Assembly: GCF_022458985.1 (NCBI RefSeq)
Contig: NC_061776.1
Coordinates: 9,256,591 to 9,320,590, forward strand
DNA from: Mugil cephalus
Lineage: Eukaryota > Chordata > Actinopteri > Mugiliformes > Mugilidae
Direction of reading: 5' to 3'
Length of the DNA: 64,000 bases
The notes under the pieces are model-generated. The model saw only the letters and a list, made by a program, of their open reading frames with translations. It was not told the DNA's origin and did not search any database. This document shows, one piece after another, positions 31,370 to 40,300 of this stretch (the stretch's first letter is position 1; every line of letters starts with the position of its first letter). A program made the translations under genes and the position numbers.

Positions 31370-34300
31370 CTGTGAGGAACAAACGCATGAATTAAGCCTC
31401 CAGCATCGTTTATATTCATATCTAGAATTATTTATTTTCCATATGAGGTGATTTCAACATTGTATTTAAAGTTTATCTATGTTTTTTCCCTTCCACATAA
31501 AAAGCTATTTGTCCTTTTACTTTTTACAATTTCGTGCACAAAGACGTGCACAAAGTTAAAAATAGAAACATCTCAACATCATCATGTCCCTCTGGGAATC
31601 AACAGAACAACAGAAAATACTTTAACGCGGTCAAATTAAAACCTTATTCTCATTGAATGTGATCTCCTAATGTAGGACGGTGCAGGATGGGGTCATGTAT
31701 TTTCACCAGCACCTGAATTAAACTGCTGAGACATAAAATATCACCGCTTGATTTAATTATGTTTCTCAACGTAAAAAGATTTTTAATTTTTGAATCTTAA
31801 TGTTACAGACAAACCCAGTTTCCATCAAAGGCACATGAGCAAAATAAAAAAAACTATTAAATATATTTTATTATTTATTTTTCCTTGTTTAGATTTAATT
31901 GTTGTACTGTAATTGTTTAGATGTTTTGGAGAAATTAAAAGAAAGTCAAAAGTCCAGTTGATCTACATTTCAGCCGACACACTGGATCAAACTTTCCTGG
32001 GCTCCTACTCACATCATTGTCCATGTACTTCAGTAAAGGTGAGTTGCACACGCGGTAGACCTGGTCCTCGTCCTGCTCGTCGTAGCCCTGCAGTAGCGTC
32101 TCCATGGCAACGCAGTCTTCACTCCCGCTGTAGCCCGGCAGACTGGGGGGAAACCGAGCAGCAGCGTAAGGAGAAGGAAAGGTCACAGGAAAGGTGAGAT
32201 TTGTGTTTTTTTTTTTGTCGTTTTTCCAGATCTGATTCCACACGACGGTGAAACATATTCTATATTCTCATACCTGTAACTTTCTCTGACGCATTTGTCA
32301 GCTGCTACGTAGTCGCCTCTGTGAAGATGAATCAACACCTGAGCGGTCGTTTTCTGAAGGAATCAAACAGCAACATATACACGTAAATAACAACGTCCTG
32401 TTCTCTTTTGCCTAAACTAAGAGACGATCTACATTCTGGTCAAAGACACTGGAATCAGGCAACAACTTCTGCAGTATCTACACTGGGAACTCACTGTGGG
32501 CAACGGGCTAAGTTTTAATTAAGAACTTAAATGAGAAAACATGCAACAAGGTGGCCGACCTTGAAGCACATGGGGAAGTTCTCGATCTCTTTGTACATGT
32601 TCTTCTCTTTCTGCAGGGCGACTGCTGCATCGTCCAGCCTGATGGAGGAGGAGGAGGAGGAGGTGAATTTTATCACAGGTATGAATTATATTAATCAGTC
32701 ACAAAACGAAATTAAATGAAAGAACCTATCAAGTCACGTGTTCCACTACGACTGAAAAGCCGAGTCTTCTCTCATTCATTCACTTCACACACGTTTACCT
32801 TTTTAACCTGACCAGCAGTCTGGAGGCTTTGCCCAGCAGCTCTACGGCCTGACGGAGGCGGTCTTCATTCTACACAAGCAGAAAACAAGGATGCATCAGC
32901 TCCATGAAGTATGAAAAAAAAAGAACTCTAAATGAATCAGATTTCGTTAAAATTTTCACCTCAAATACACCAGCTGCCTTCTGATACAGGTCCACAGCTT
33001 TCTCCAGGTTTAGAGGCTCAATCAGTCTAAGAAGGAAAGAGTCAAATATGTAAGAATTGTCATCAAAGCTACTAAACTCCTGCAACCGATTGATGTTCTG
33101 TCTGTAAAGTGAAACATTATACTTACTTTCCAGCGCGGTCCAGGGCCATGGCAGCAGTGTCGGGAGTCCCGTTCTCCATGTACATCATGCAGGCTTTCTC
33201 TATTAGCTGGATGGCCTCGGGCATTTTCTTTTGCTCCTGTTGCAGTTTGCAGACACAGCAGTTATGATGAGCCGCAGACACATTACCTTCATCTTGACCT
33301 GCAATGATTCCACTGTGGCTGCACTCACCTTCATCATCATACCTGCTTGTTCAATAGCCCTGAGGAGGAGGAGGAGGAGGAGGAGGGTTAGAATACCACA
33401 AGCATCTCTTATCTAACTGATTTAATATAAGGATAATAAAACAAGATACTTACTTTGCAGCATGAAAAAGTCTGAAGAACGAGTTAAGGAAACAGTCAAG
33501 TGACAGTTAATGATTACTTTACTGATCGATTCTCGATTTTTCATGTTAAATGAAACAACAACTCTGCAGCTTGATAAATCTCATGTTGAGCTGTCTGCCC
33601 GTTCATCCAAATCTCTAATGATATATCATAGAGAAAAACGTATATTTTAGATTTTCATACATTTTCGCATTTGAGAAGCTAAAACAAGACAATTCTGCGT
33701 TATTTTTGCTCTATACTCTGATCAGCCATATCATGAATAACAGCAGTCAGTGGGTGGGATGTGTGAGGCAGCAGGTTAACTTCTTGTCCTCACAGTTGAT
33801 GTCAGAAGCAGAAACAAATGAGCAATAAATTACTGATGGCTAGACAACTGTGTCAGAGCATCTCCAACCCTGCAGCTTGTGTGGGGTGTTCCCAGTCTGC
33901 AGTGGTTAGCACTTAAGCATTGTGCAGCACAGGCTCCACACACCCGCTAATAGAAACAGCATTCCCTGACCACACCGTCCTCTTTCTGCAGAATAATGTT
34001 CAAAGCCACAGAGCAGAAATGGATCAGGAATCGTTTGAGAATCGCTGATGCATTCGAGCAGCCGTGGGATGAACTGGACAAACCAGTCTGGCAAGTCTGA
34101 TCCGTGGAGGCCTCACCTCACAACTGTAAGATCTGCTGCTAAAGTCTGTACTAGATACTACAACGCACCTTCAGACGACTAGTGGGGGGCCATGCTTTGA
34201 AGGGTCAGGGTTACACTGGCTGAAAAGGTGTGATCTACAGAATGTTATAGGCCTTCACTGGTCATAATGTTAAGGCTGACTAGCGCATGTCCGGCTGATT

Positions 34301-34926
34301 GATGGAGCTATGGTTGCAGCTGCAGAGTGTAGAGAGGATACGTCTTGTTTTCTGTGTGGTACTCAGCTTCCTTCAGGTAAGCATCCTTTGCTTGCTCATA
34401 CTGCTTCGCATTCTTGAAGCACACAGCTGAAAACAGGACACACGAATCAGTAAACAGCAAAATGCGTCTTCCATCAAAGGAATCTCTTAAGATTTTTTTT
34501 TTTTTACGTCTTATGTTGATTGGTTTTACCTGCTTTGGCGTATTCTGATGCAGCACTGTCATAATCCGGCTTCCACTTTGTCAGACTTGTCTTTAAGCTA
34601 CAAAAACACGAGCAAATTGTGAACGGCTACAGCTAGCAGAATAGACAGCACGATCGGTTAATTTACCATTATATGTAAAAGAAAAAATGCAATGATAGTT
34701 TATTTATAATATATTAATTAAAATGCACTGATAGCATAGCCATACTATTGGTTTGTGTCGCATAACCGTAAAGCTAAAGATGCCACAGTGGCCTTACAGC
34801 TATGTAACATCAATAGTAAAGCTATAAACCTGTTAGCAGGAAATAAACGTAATTTTCAGTCTCGACTCACCATTTTTCCGCTTTAGCTATGTGCTCATGG
34901 GCTTCGTTTATCTTCTGAGCAGCCAT
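31229..34926 (-). CDS. napg: Gamma-SNAP (NSF attachment protein gamma), complete
   Basis: Gamma-SNAP is an adaptor between NSF and SNARE complexes in membrane fusion recycling. Inferred exons in transcript order: 34926-34871, 34597-34530, 34426-34342, 33471-33454, 33359-33329, 33236-33127, 33026-32960, 32869-32799, 32638-32560, 32353-32274, 32142-32013, 31369-31229. All are GT-AG with matching phase; the sum is 936 nt, 311 residues plus TAG (human 312). The start MAAQKINEAHEHIAKAEK fits the family, with A at -3 and G at +4. Conserved blocks are KWKPDYDSAASEYAKA, YMENGTPDTAAMAL, QKEKNMYKEIENFP, GYSGSEDC and the acidic tail DEDDDYEGGLC. The fold is a TPR-like helical array. Confidence 0.97.
32013..33236 (-). 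CDS. napg: napg exons 6-11: central and C-terminal helical repeats
   Basis: Exons 33236-33127, 33026-32960, 32869-32799, 32638-32560, 32353-32274 and 32142-32013 encode EQKKMPEAIQLIEKACMMYM, LIEPLNLEKAVDLYQKAAGV, NEDRLRQAVELLGKASRLLV, LDDAAVALQKEKNMYKEIEN, KTTAQVLIHLHRGDYVAADK and LPGYSGSEDCVAMETLLQGY. These match gamma-SNAP block by block. Introns are all under 220 nt, giving a compact 3' half of the gene. Confidence 0.95.
33329..34426 (-). CDS. napg: napg exons 3-5, including an 18-nt microexon
   Basis: Exon 3 (34426-34342) gives AVCFKNAKQYEQAKDAYLKE and AEYHTENKT. Exon 4 (33471-33454) is only 18 nt and codes LFHAAK with split codons on both sides. Exon 5 (33359-33329) is 31 nt and codes AIEQAGMMMK. 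Together they reproduce the family pattern ALFHAAKAYEQAGMMLKE, so neither small exon can be dropped without losing conserved helix residues. The intron between exons 3 and 4 holds a Tc1-like remnant. Confidence 0.93.
33713..34285 (-). mobile_element. Tc1-like transposon remnant in napg intron 3
   Basis: The outer ends 'gatcagccatatcatgaata' and, at the right, 'actggtcataatgttaagg' are decayed inverted repeats of the Tc1-type family in this window. About 33721-33900 resembles the 5' part of fish Tc1-like elements. About 33955-34180 resembles the C-terminal transposase coding part on the plus strand, with stops and shifts (traces such as 'FLQNNVQSH' and 'WDELDK'). One residue expected to be the second catalytic Asp reads Asn. 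It is inactive and internally deleted. Confidence 0.7.
34530..34926 (-). CDS. napg: napg exons 1-2: N-terminal helices
   Basis: Exon 1 (34926-34871) gives MAAQKINEAHEHIAKAEK and ends in phase 2. Exon 2 (34597-34530) gives LKTSLTKWKPDYDSAASEYA plus a split codon. Residue 19 is Cys from TG|C, where human has Tyr as I recall. The family start is clear: the first ATG after the promoter and a strong Kozak context. Confidence 0.95.
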
Positions 34927-35060
34927 GCTGTTAATTAATATACGGTTTATAAGGGTTTTGCTATCGATGAATCTCGGTGGATGTTGTTTCGTCGATGTTT
35001 GGATTAACAGGAAGTAACTCCTCCTCGGCCGCTACGTCATCCGGTGTCGCAGGCTACAGG
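34927..35060 (-). promoter_or_regulatory. napg: napg 5' leader and promoter with ETS-CRE composite
   Basis: Upstream of the start on the minus strand lies ACCGGATGACGTAG (plus 35032-35045), an ETS-type core joined to a CRE-like TGACGTA. It is about 105 nt before the ATG. No TATA box is obvious. The composite is common at housekeeping promoters. The transcription start is not known. Confidence 0.55.
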
Positions 35061-35153
35061 AGCCGCAGAGGATAAAAACAAATCCTGAAAAGGCGAAACA
35101 CATAGCGCAGTTCAAGTGTTGACAAAATATGAATTGAAGTTTTTAATATTAAA

Positions 35154-35666
35154 CAAAGGTGGCAAAAGTATTCACATTCTGTACTTAAGTAAAGGTACGT
35201 ATAAAAAAAAAATACGCTGGTAAAAGTAAAAGTAGTAATTCAACTCTTTTACTCAAGTAAAAAAGCAAAGGCTTTCAAATGTACTTATGTAAAAATAATT
35301 ATTATTAATGTTTTATTATAATTTCCATTAAGTAGACAATACATCCGTTGATAATTTTGCAAAATGAAAAAAGCTCTGACAGACCAGAGGTCTTGAATGA
35401 GCATCTGGATAATTTTAACAGCTTTGGTTTTAGGCACAAGACACAGGACAAAACACATTCGGCATGAATTATTCTTTTAGCTGATAAAATCATAAAACTG
35501 TCCCTCCTGTTTTTCCAATGTAAGGAGCAGAAAGTACAGAAATTTGTCTACAAATGTAGGAAGTAAAAGTAAGAAGTCGTCAGAAAAAAAAATCTCATGG
35601 AAAGTACAGTTACCTGAAAAAAAGAACAATAACAAACTATTTGTACTTTACTACTTCCCACCTCTG
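35154..35666 (+). mobile_element. hAT-like MITE between napg and rab12
   Basis: The left end CAAAGGTGGCAAAAGTATTC and the right end, on the minus strand CAGAGGTGGGAAGTAGTAAA, form inverted repeats. The flanks ATATTAAA (35146-35153) and TTATTAAA (35667-35674) match at 7 of 8 bases. Interior 'gtacttaagtaaa' and 'gtaaaagtaaaagta' blocks are typical of this fish family. It lies about 100 bp beyond the napg promoter motif. Confidence 0.85.
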
Positions 35667-35840
35667 TTATTAAATAATTCTCTATTAATTCATTATCAGC
35701 AGTCAAACAATGCAACACAATAGTCACTGAGTGTCTGACCCTTTTTGAAACTGCAACAAAGTCCTTGTATTTACACTGTTACAAATTGGGCGTCTGTGCT
35801 GAAATATCTGTGCACAAAATCACACACTGTCCACAGCAGT

Positions 35841-36150
35841 TACACCGATCACCTACAACATTAAAACCACAAACCTGTGAAGTGAACAACACCCTGAGTC
35901 CTGGCATTTAAGTGGATGTTACTGATTCAGTCCAAGCAAACCCCTGTGTATGGATAAGGGAAGACACCTTCCTTCTTTCTATCTATTCTCATGTGCCCAC
36001 TGTTGCTGTTTGATGGGTACTGACCACTGCAGACCTGGAACATCCCAATAAAGCCCCATAGTTTTAGAGATGCTCTGGCCCAGTTGTCCAAACATCACAA
36101 TTTTAATCTAAGTCGTTTAAATCCTTACACTTTTCCATTCTCCTGTTTAT
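35841..36150 (+). mobile_element. Tc1-type element fragment
   Basis: It begins 'tacaccgatcacctacaaca', a Tc1-type terminus, and includes 'gaagtgaacaacaccctgag', as in the MITE copies. About 36055-36110 ('tagagatgctctggcccagt') resembles the 5' region of full-length Tc1-like elements. It appears rearranged and has no clear right end. Sequence from 36150 to 36890 shows no further element apart from the (TAA)n run. Confidence 0.55.
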
Positions 36151-36862
36151 CCTGCCAACTGATATTATTAATATATTGTTAAGGCGGATTGGCGTACAAT
36201 GTACACTATTTCGTCGAGAGATGCAGGTGAGTCAAACGCCTCAACTGACTGGATGTCACACAGGTGACAGCCTTTGGAGTGGCTATCTCAGTAGTGAGAG
36301 TGAAAACACACGTTCCAGCTTTTTGTGTTGGATAAAGTAGCTCAGTTCTGTACCTGTCACATTGCACCTTAACTTTTATCCTCAACTTAAGTGTAATCTT
36401 GACTTCATGTATATGGCCCCTTGTCACAAATATCCCACAAGAGGCTACAACACAGCATACAAGACACACACCCTATCCTCATACCCTAAACTCATATAAG
36501 AACCTGGAAGAATCCTGAAAGAAAAAATACTGTAAAAAAAAAACTGTGAATAATATGCATGTATAAACTATATGGTAGAACTGCTTGACTGTGATACAAA
36601 GAGTATGAACTTTAAAATTCTTTAAGATTCTAGGGTCAGAATTTTAGGTATGCTTTAATGTCAAACTATTGTGTGACAAAGCTATCATTTGGTTTAAAAA
36701 ATAAAGATAAAAATAAAGATAAGTTAAAGATAAATAAAGAAATTGGATTTAAATTAGAAGATGACATAGGAACAAGATATGAAGGACATTGAATACTGTG
36801 TTAATCTTTTCATAAAGAAACATTTTTTAAAAAAAGATATATGTTTATAAAAAATATATGTT

Positions 36863-36886
36863 CATAATAATAATAATAATAATAAT
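36863..36886 (+). repeat. (ATA)n microsatellite next to the rab12 promoter
   Basis: Eight or so uninterrupted 'aat' units directly precede the rab12 promoter motifs. Length variation is likely but cannot be judged from one sequence. Confidence 0.85.
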
Positions 36887-36892
36887 TGGGAA

Positions 36893-37083
36893 CCGGATGC
36901 GGAAGTGACGTCATGACGTCCCCGGTCTCTAATGGCTGAACAACAACAACTCTCGGTCACTGGCAAACTTTCCCAAACTTCTTCAGAGGCTAAAGAAAGT
37001 TGGCAGTAGCAAGTTGTTACGACTCCACAACAGCCCAGGCGCGTTCGTTTGTTCTCCTTTCAATCCCAAATGTGGAATTACTG
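36893..37083 (+). promoter_or_regulatory. rab12: rab12 promoter with ETS and tandem CRE motifs; leader with two uORFs
   Basis: The motif GCGGAAGT (36899-36906) runs into the perfect CRE TGACGTCA (36906-36913), followed by a second TGACGTC at 36914-36920. A GGAT ETS-like core lies upstream at 36895. ATG codons at 36932 (25-codon ORF ending TAG at 37007-37009) and at 37070 (ATG TGG AAT TAC TGA) precede the main start. The latter's stop overlaps the main ATG (TGATG at 37082-37086). Whether both fall in the transcript depends on the start site, which is unknown. Confidence 0.6.
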
Positions 37084-37309
37084 ATGGATCCCAGATATGA
37101 CATACCGCGGAGGGCCGCCGGTGGCAGCGGTGGCTCCGGGAACTCGTCCCCCGCTCTGGGGGCTCAGTCTCGCCGCAGGAAGATTCCTCCCAGACCCGCT
37201 GATTTCAAACTTCAGATTATCATAATCGGCTCCCGCGGCGTTGGTAAAACCAGCATCATGGAGAGATTCACCGACGACACTTTCTGCGAAGCCTGCAAGT
37301 CGACCGTAG
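37084..37309 (+). CDS. rab12: rab12 exon 1: N-terminal extension and P-loop
   Basis: The exon encodes [20 protein letters not shown] through [20 protein letters not shown] and [14 protein letters not shown], ending in STV plus a split Gly codon. Its 75 codons plus 1 nt match human exon 1 in length, so numbering stays aligned. The Gly/Ser-rich N-terminus is typical of Rab12. There is no in-frame ATG upstream before a stop. Confidence 0.96.
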
Positions 37310-40300
37310 GTGAGGACAAGAGGCGTTCACGGGTCTTGTTTTTGTCCACTTTTTTTTTCTCCCTCATGAAACTAGCTGCGGCATGTAGCAGGGCTCCGGC
37401 TACTTACTGGAGGAGAGATGCTTAAACGACCTTGGGCTGGACGTAATAAACTCATTGCCTCATACTTTACTGCATAATAAAACTGAACAAGGGCTACTCT
37501 ATTAGCTAAAGCTGGCTAACTTAAGCTAACTTTAATATTTACATTTATTTTTGCTAAAAACAGACTGTGATACTGGGAATTAAACTGTGTTTTCTTCTTA
37601 TTCATTCAACTGTTTCTGTCTAGGAATAGTCTTTTGGCTGGTTGCTATATATTTATTGTGTTGTATGTATAAAGCCTAGCATAAACACTTATTTATCCAG
37701 AATCAAGAGACTTTGTTGTCATTATTAGAACATAATGTTGCAGTCTTTATAACCTGTTTGTTGCTAGTTGGTAAGATTTGCTTATTCAAATCAGAGTATA
37801 GCCATGTCCCGCCAAAGACTACCTCAAACATTTTCATATTTTTAAATAAGGAACTTTTACTTGTATATCTCTACAAATCAAACACTGTGTAAAAAGCTGG
37901 CAGCTCTCCTGACGTAAAACAAAAGTGCGTCGTGGAAAGTTGCTGAGCCATGCTTATGGATTTTAAAATGCTGTTTATATGTGGAAGTGGGTAAACAGTC
38001 CTGTGACCAGTACAGGAGCCAGCCCTAGTGTCCAGTCCCAAAAATAGTCACGTACACACAAGCAGCTGCAGTGGCAGCGCTCCATTTTGTGCCCTGTCGT
38101 TCCTGTGACACAACTCGCGCAGGTTGTCTCAGCTGTGCCTCTCAAACGTTGTCCACTTTAGATAATATACTACAGTCATTAAAAAAGAAAAAAACATAAT
38201 TTAAAAGGGGGACACTGGTCGGGATGTCACCATCGAGTTTCTTGGCCAATCCAAGACCCAGTTTAAGACTGTAAATGAACCACATAAAGGGTTTTTTCTT
38301 GCTTTACTTGTATTCTCTCAGTATTAAGTGCAGTCCCTTTAAAAATCAGTCCAACATGGACCAAAACGTTTGACTGTTGAATAGCTCTGCAGTTGATCCC
38401 AGTAAAGATCTCCTGATTTTTCAGGTATTAAACATAAGAAAACTAGTAGTTTTAACCAAATCATCAAACTTCAAAGGTGTAATTTATCTGGCCACAGCCA
38501 TTTAGGGCCACTTTGATATCAGTGAGCTGAAATTATGTTCACACAAAGTCTTAACACAGGAAGTGCTGCTATTTCTCTGCTTTCTCATGTTTGCCCTGAT
38601 TTTCCCTCACAGGAGTTGACTTCAAAATCAAAACTGTCGAGCTGAGAGGGAAGAAGATCAGACTACAGATATGGTGAGTGTGACTGGTCAGAAGTTCCTT
38701 TACTCTTAGTCCTGTCCTGCTTATCTTCTGTCTGCCTGCTCCAGCTACTGCTGCTTTATTGGGTGATTCACGGCCTTGTCCACAACATAATACGTGTTTT
38801 TTTTTATTATTATTATTCAAATTCCTCCATTTAAAAACACTGAGACTCAAACTTTTAACGTAATGTGAGCAGAATGTTAATAATTCATATAAACGTATTA
38901 CAAGTTGCGTGCACATTTCAAAATGCATAACCTGGGTTAAAGGTTCATCAACTGTTTCATGGTTTAAATTAAAGCGGATTAACCCGCTGCTGTTATTAGC
39001 GGCGTTTGAGAGCGTGAAGTTAGCGACGTTCCATGTCCGCGGTGCTGCGCTGGCAGCTGTTCGTGGATTGGTCATGGCGGCCTGAACCTCTGTATGTGAT
39101 AAACCCTCCCGATTAACGTTCCTGCTGACGGTGCACACACACATATACATTTCTGCTGCACACATTAAAACCAGCCTCTTATTTTACTCTTATCTTTTCC
39201 ATCGGCAGTAAATTGACACACTTGATGAATTGCAGTAGTTCAGAATTAGCTATAAAAACTTCTGCACGTTATTTCTGAGGAACTGATAAATAGCAATGAT
39301 TAGATTTAGGTTATATATATAAGAAATACTCTAGCTGTCATTACAATATCGTCATCAATCTTTGTGTTTATTGCAGCTGTTTTCTTTTCCTCATTTATTC
39401 CAATATCATATTTGAACTGATGTAGAAATCAGAGATATGATGTGAAGCAATGTGGACGCCTGGATCCCGGCTGTTGCTCAAACCGAGACACCAGAGACGA
39501 GGGGGGAGGGAGACGTTATATGATTCTGTCCTGCTGTCTTTACCGTCTTGTGACTTCAACGAGCCTCTAATTAGATTTTACAAAAAAAAAAAAAAAAAAA
39601 ATGTCGTGTCCAATAATTGGGAACGTGCTCCGAATTACAGTTTGAATACACTGTGCAGTGCATGTGTCCGTACACTGAGCATATGCATCGATTGTGTGTT
39701 TGTGTGTTTGTGCGACAGTGTGGGAACTCCATCGCTTGTTTCACTAACTCATCTGTCCCGCTCACTAACACCCCACCACATCCACGCCTTTTACCACTTC
39801 CTGTGTTCCCCCCCGTTCCCCCTTTCCTGCCTCTGACCCGTCCTATCGTCGCCTCTCATGTCGAACCGCTCACATCAGAGCTCCATCACTGCCGCGTCCA
39901 GCCTCACCTAACCCTGCCATTGTGCTGCCGCCGCTGTCGTCTCTGTCCTCTCTTCTGCTCGTAAGCCTGACTGTGACTCACGGGGGGAAAATGGGAGAGG
40001 CTAGCTGGCCGAAGGTACAGTAACGCCGCTCTGTGAGTGTCCCTCGAACCGCCGCCGTCACGCTGCTAATCCGCATGAGTCACGTCACAGTCTAGAAATG
40101 ATTCAGAGATGAGAATTAAAACTAAGGAGTGTGAAAACATGTCCAGTAACCTATGAAATCTGATTCAGTTTATTAGATTATTACTGGCGGTGATTTCATT
40201 ACTGTGTCTGATTGATCTTTATTCATAGTTTCTCATTTTAGAACAAGGAAGCTATTTTTTTTTTAGCTAGTTATTAGATAGTAATGTGTGTATCTGATTA

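Noticed and set aside
39582..39600. Poly-A run in rab12 intron 2 as a retrocopy tail
   Set aside because: No retrogene, LINE body or target duplication could be found next to it.
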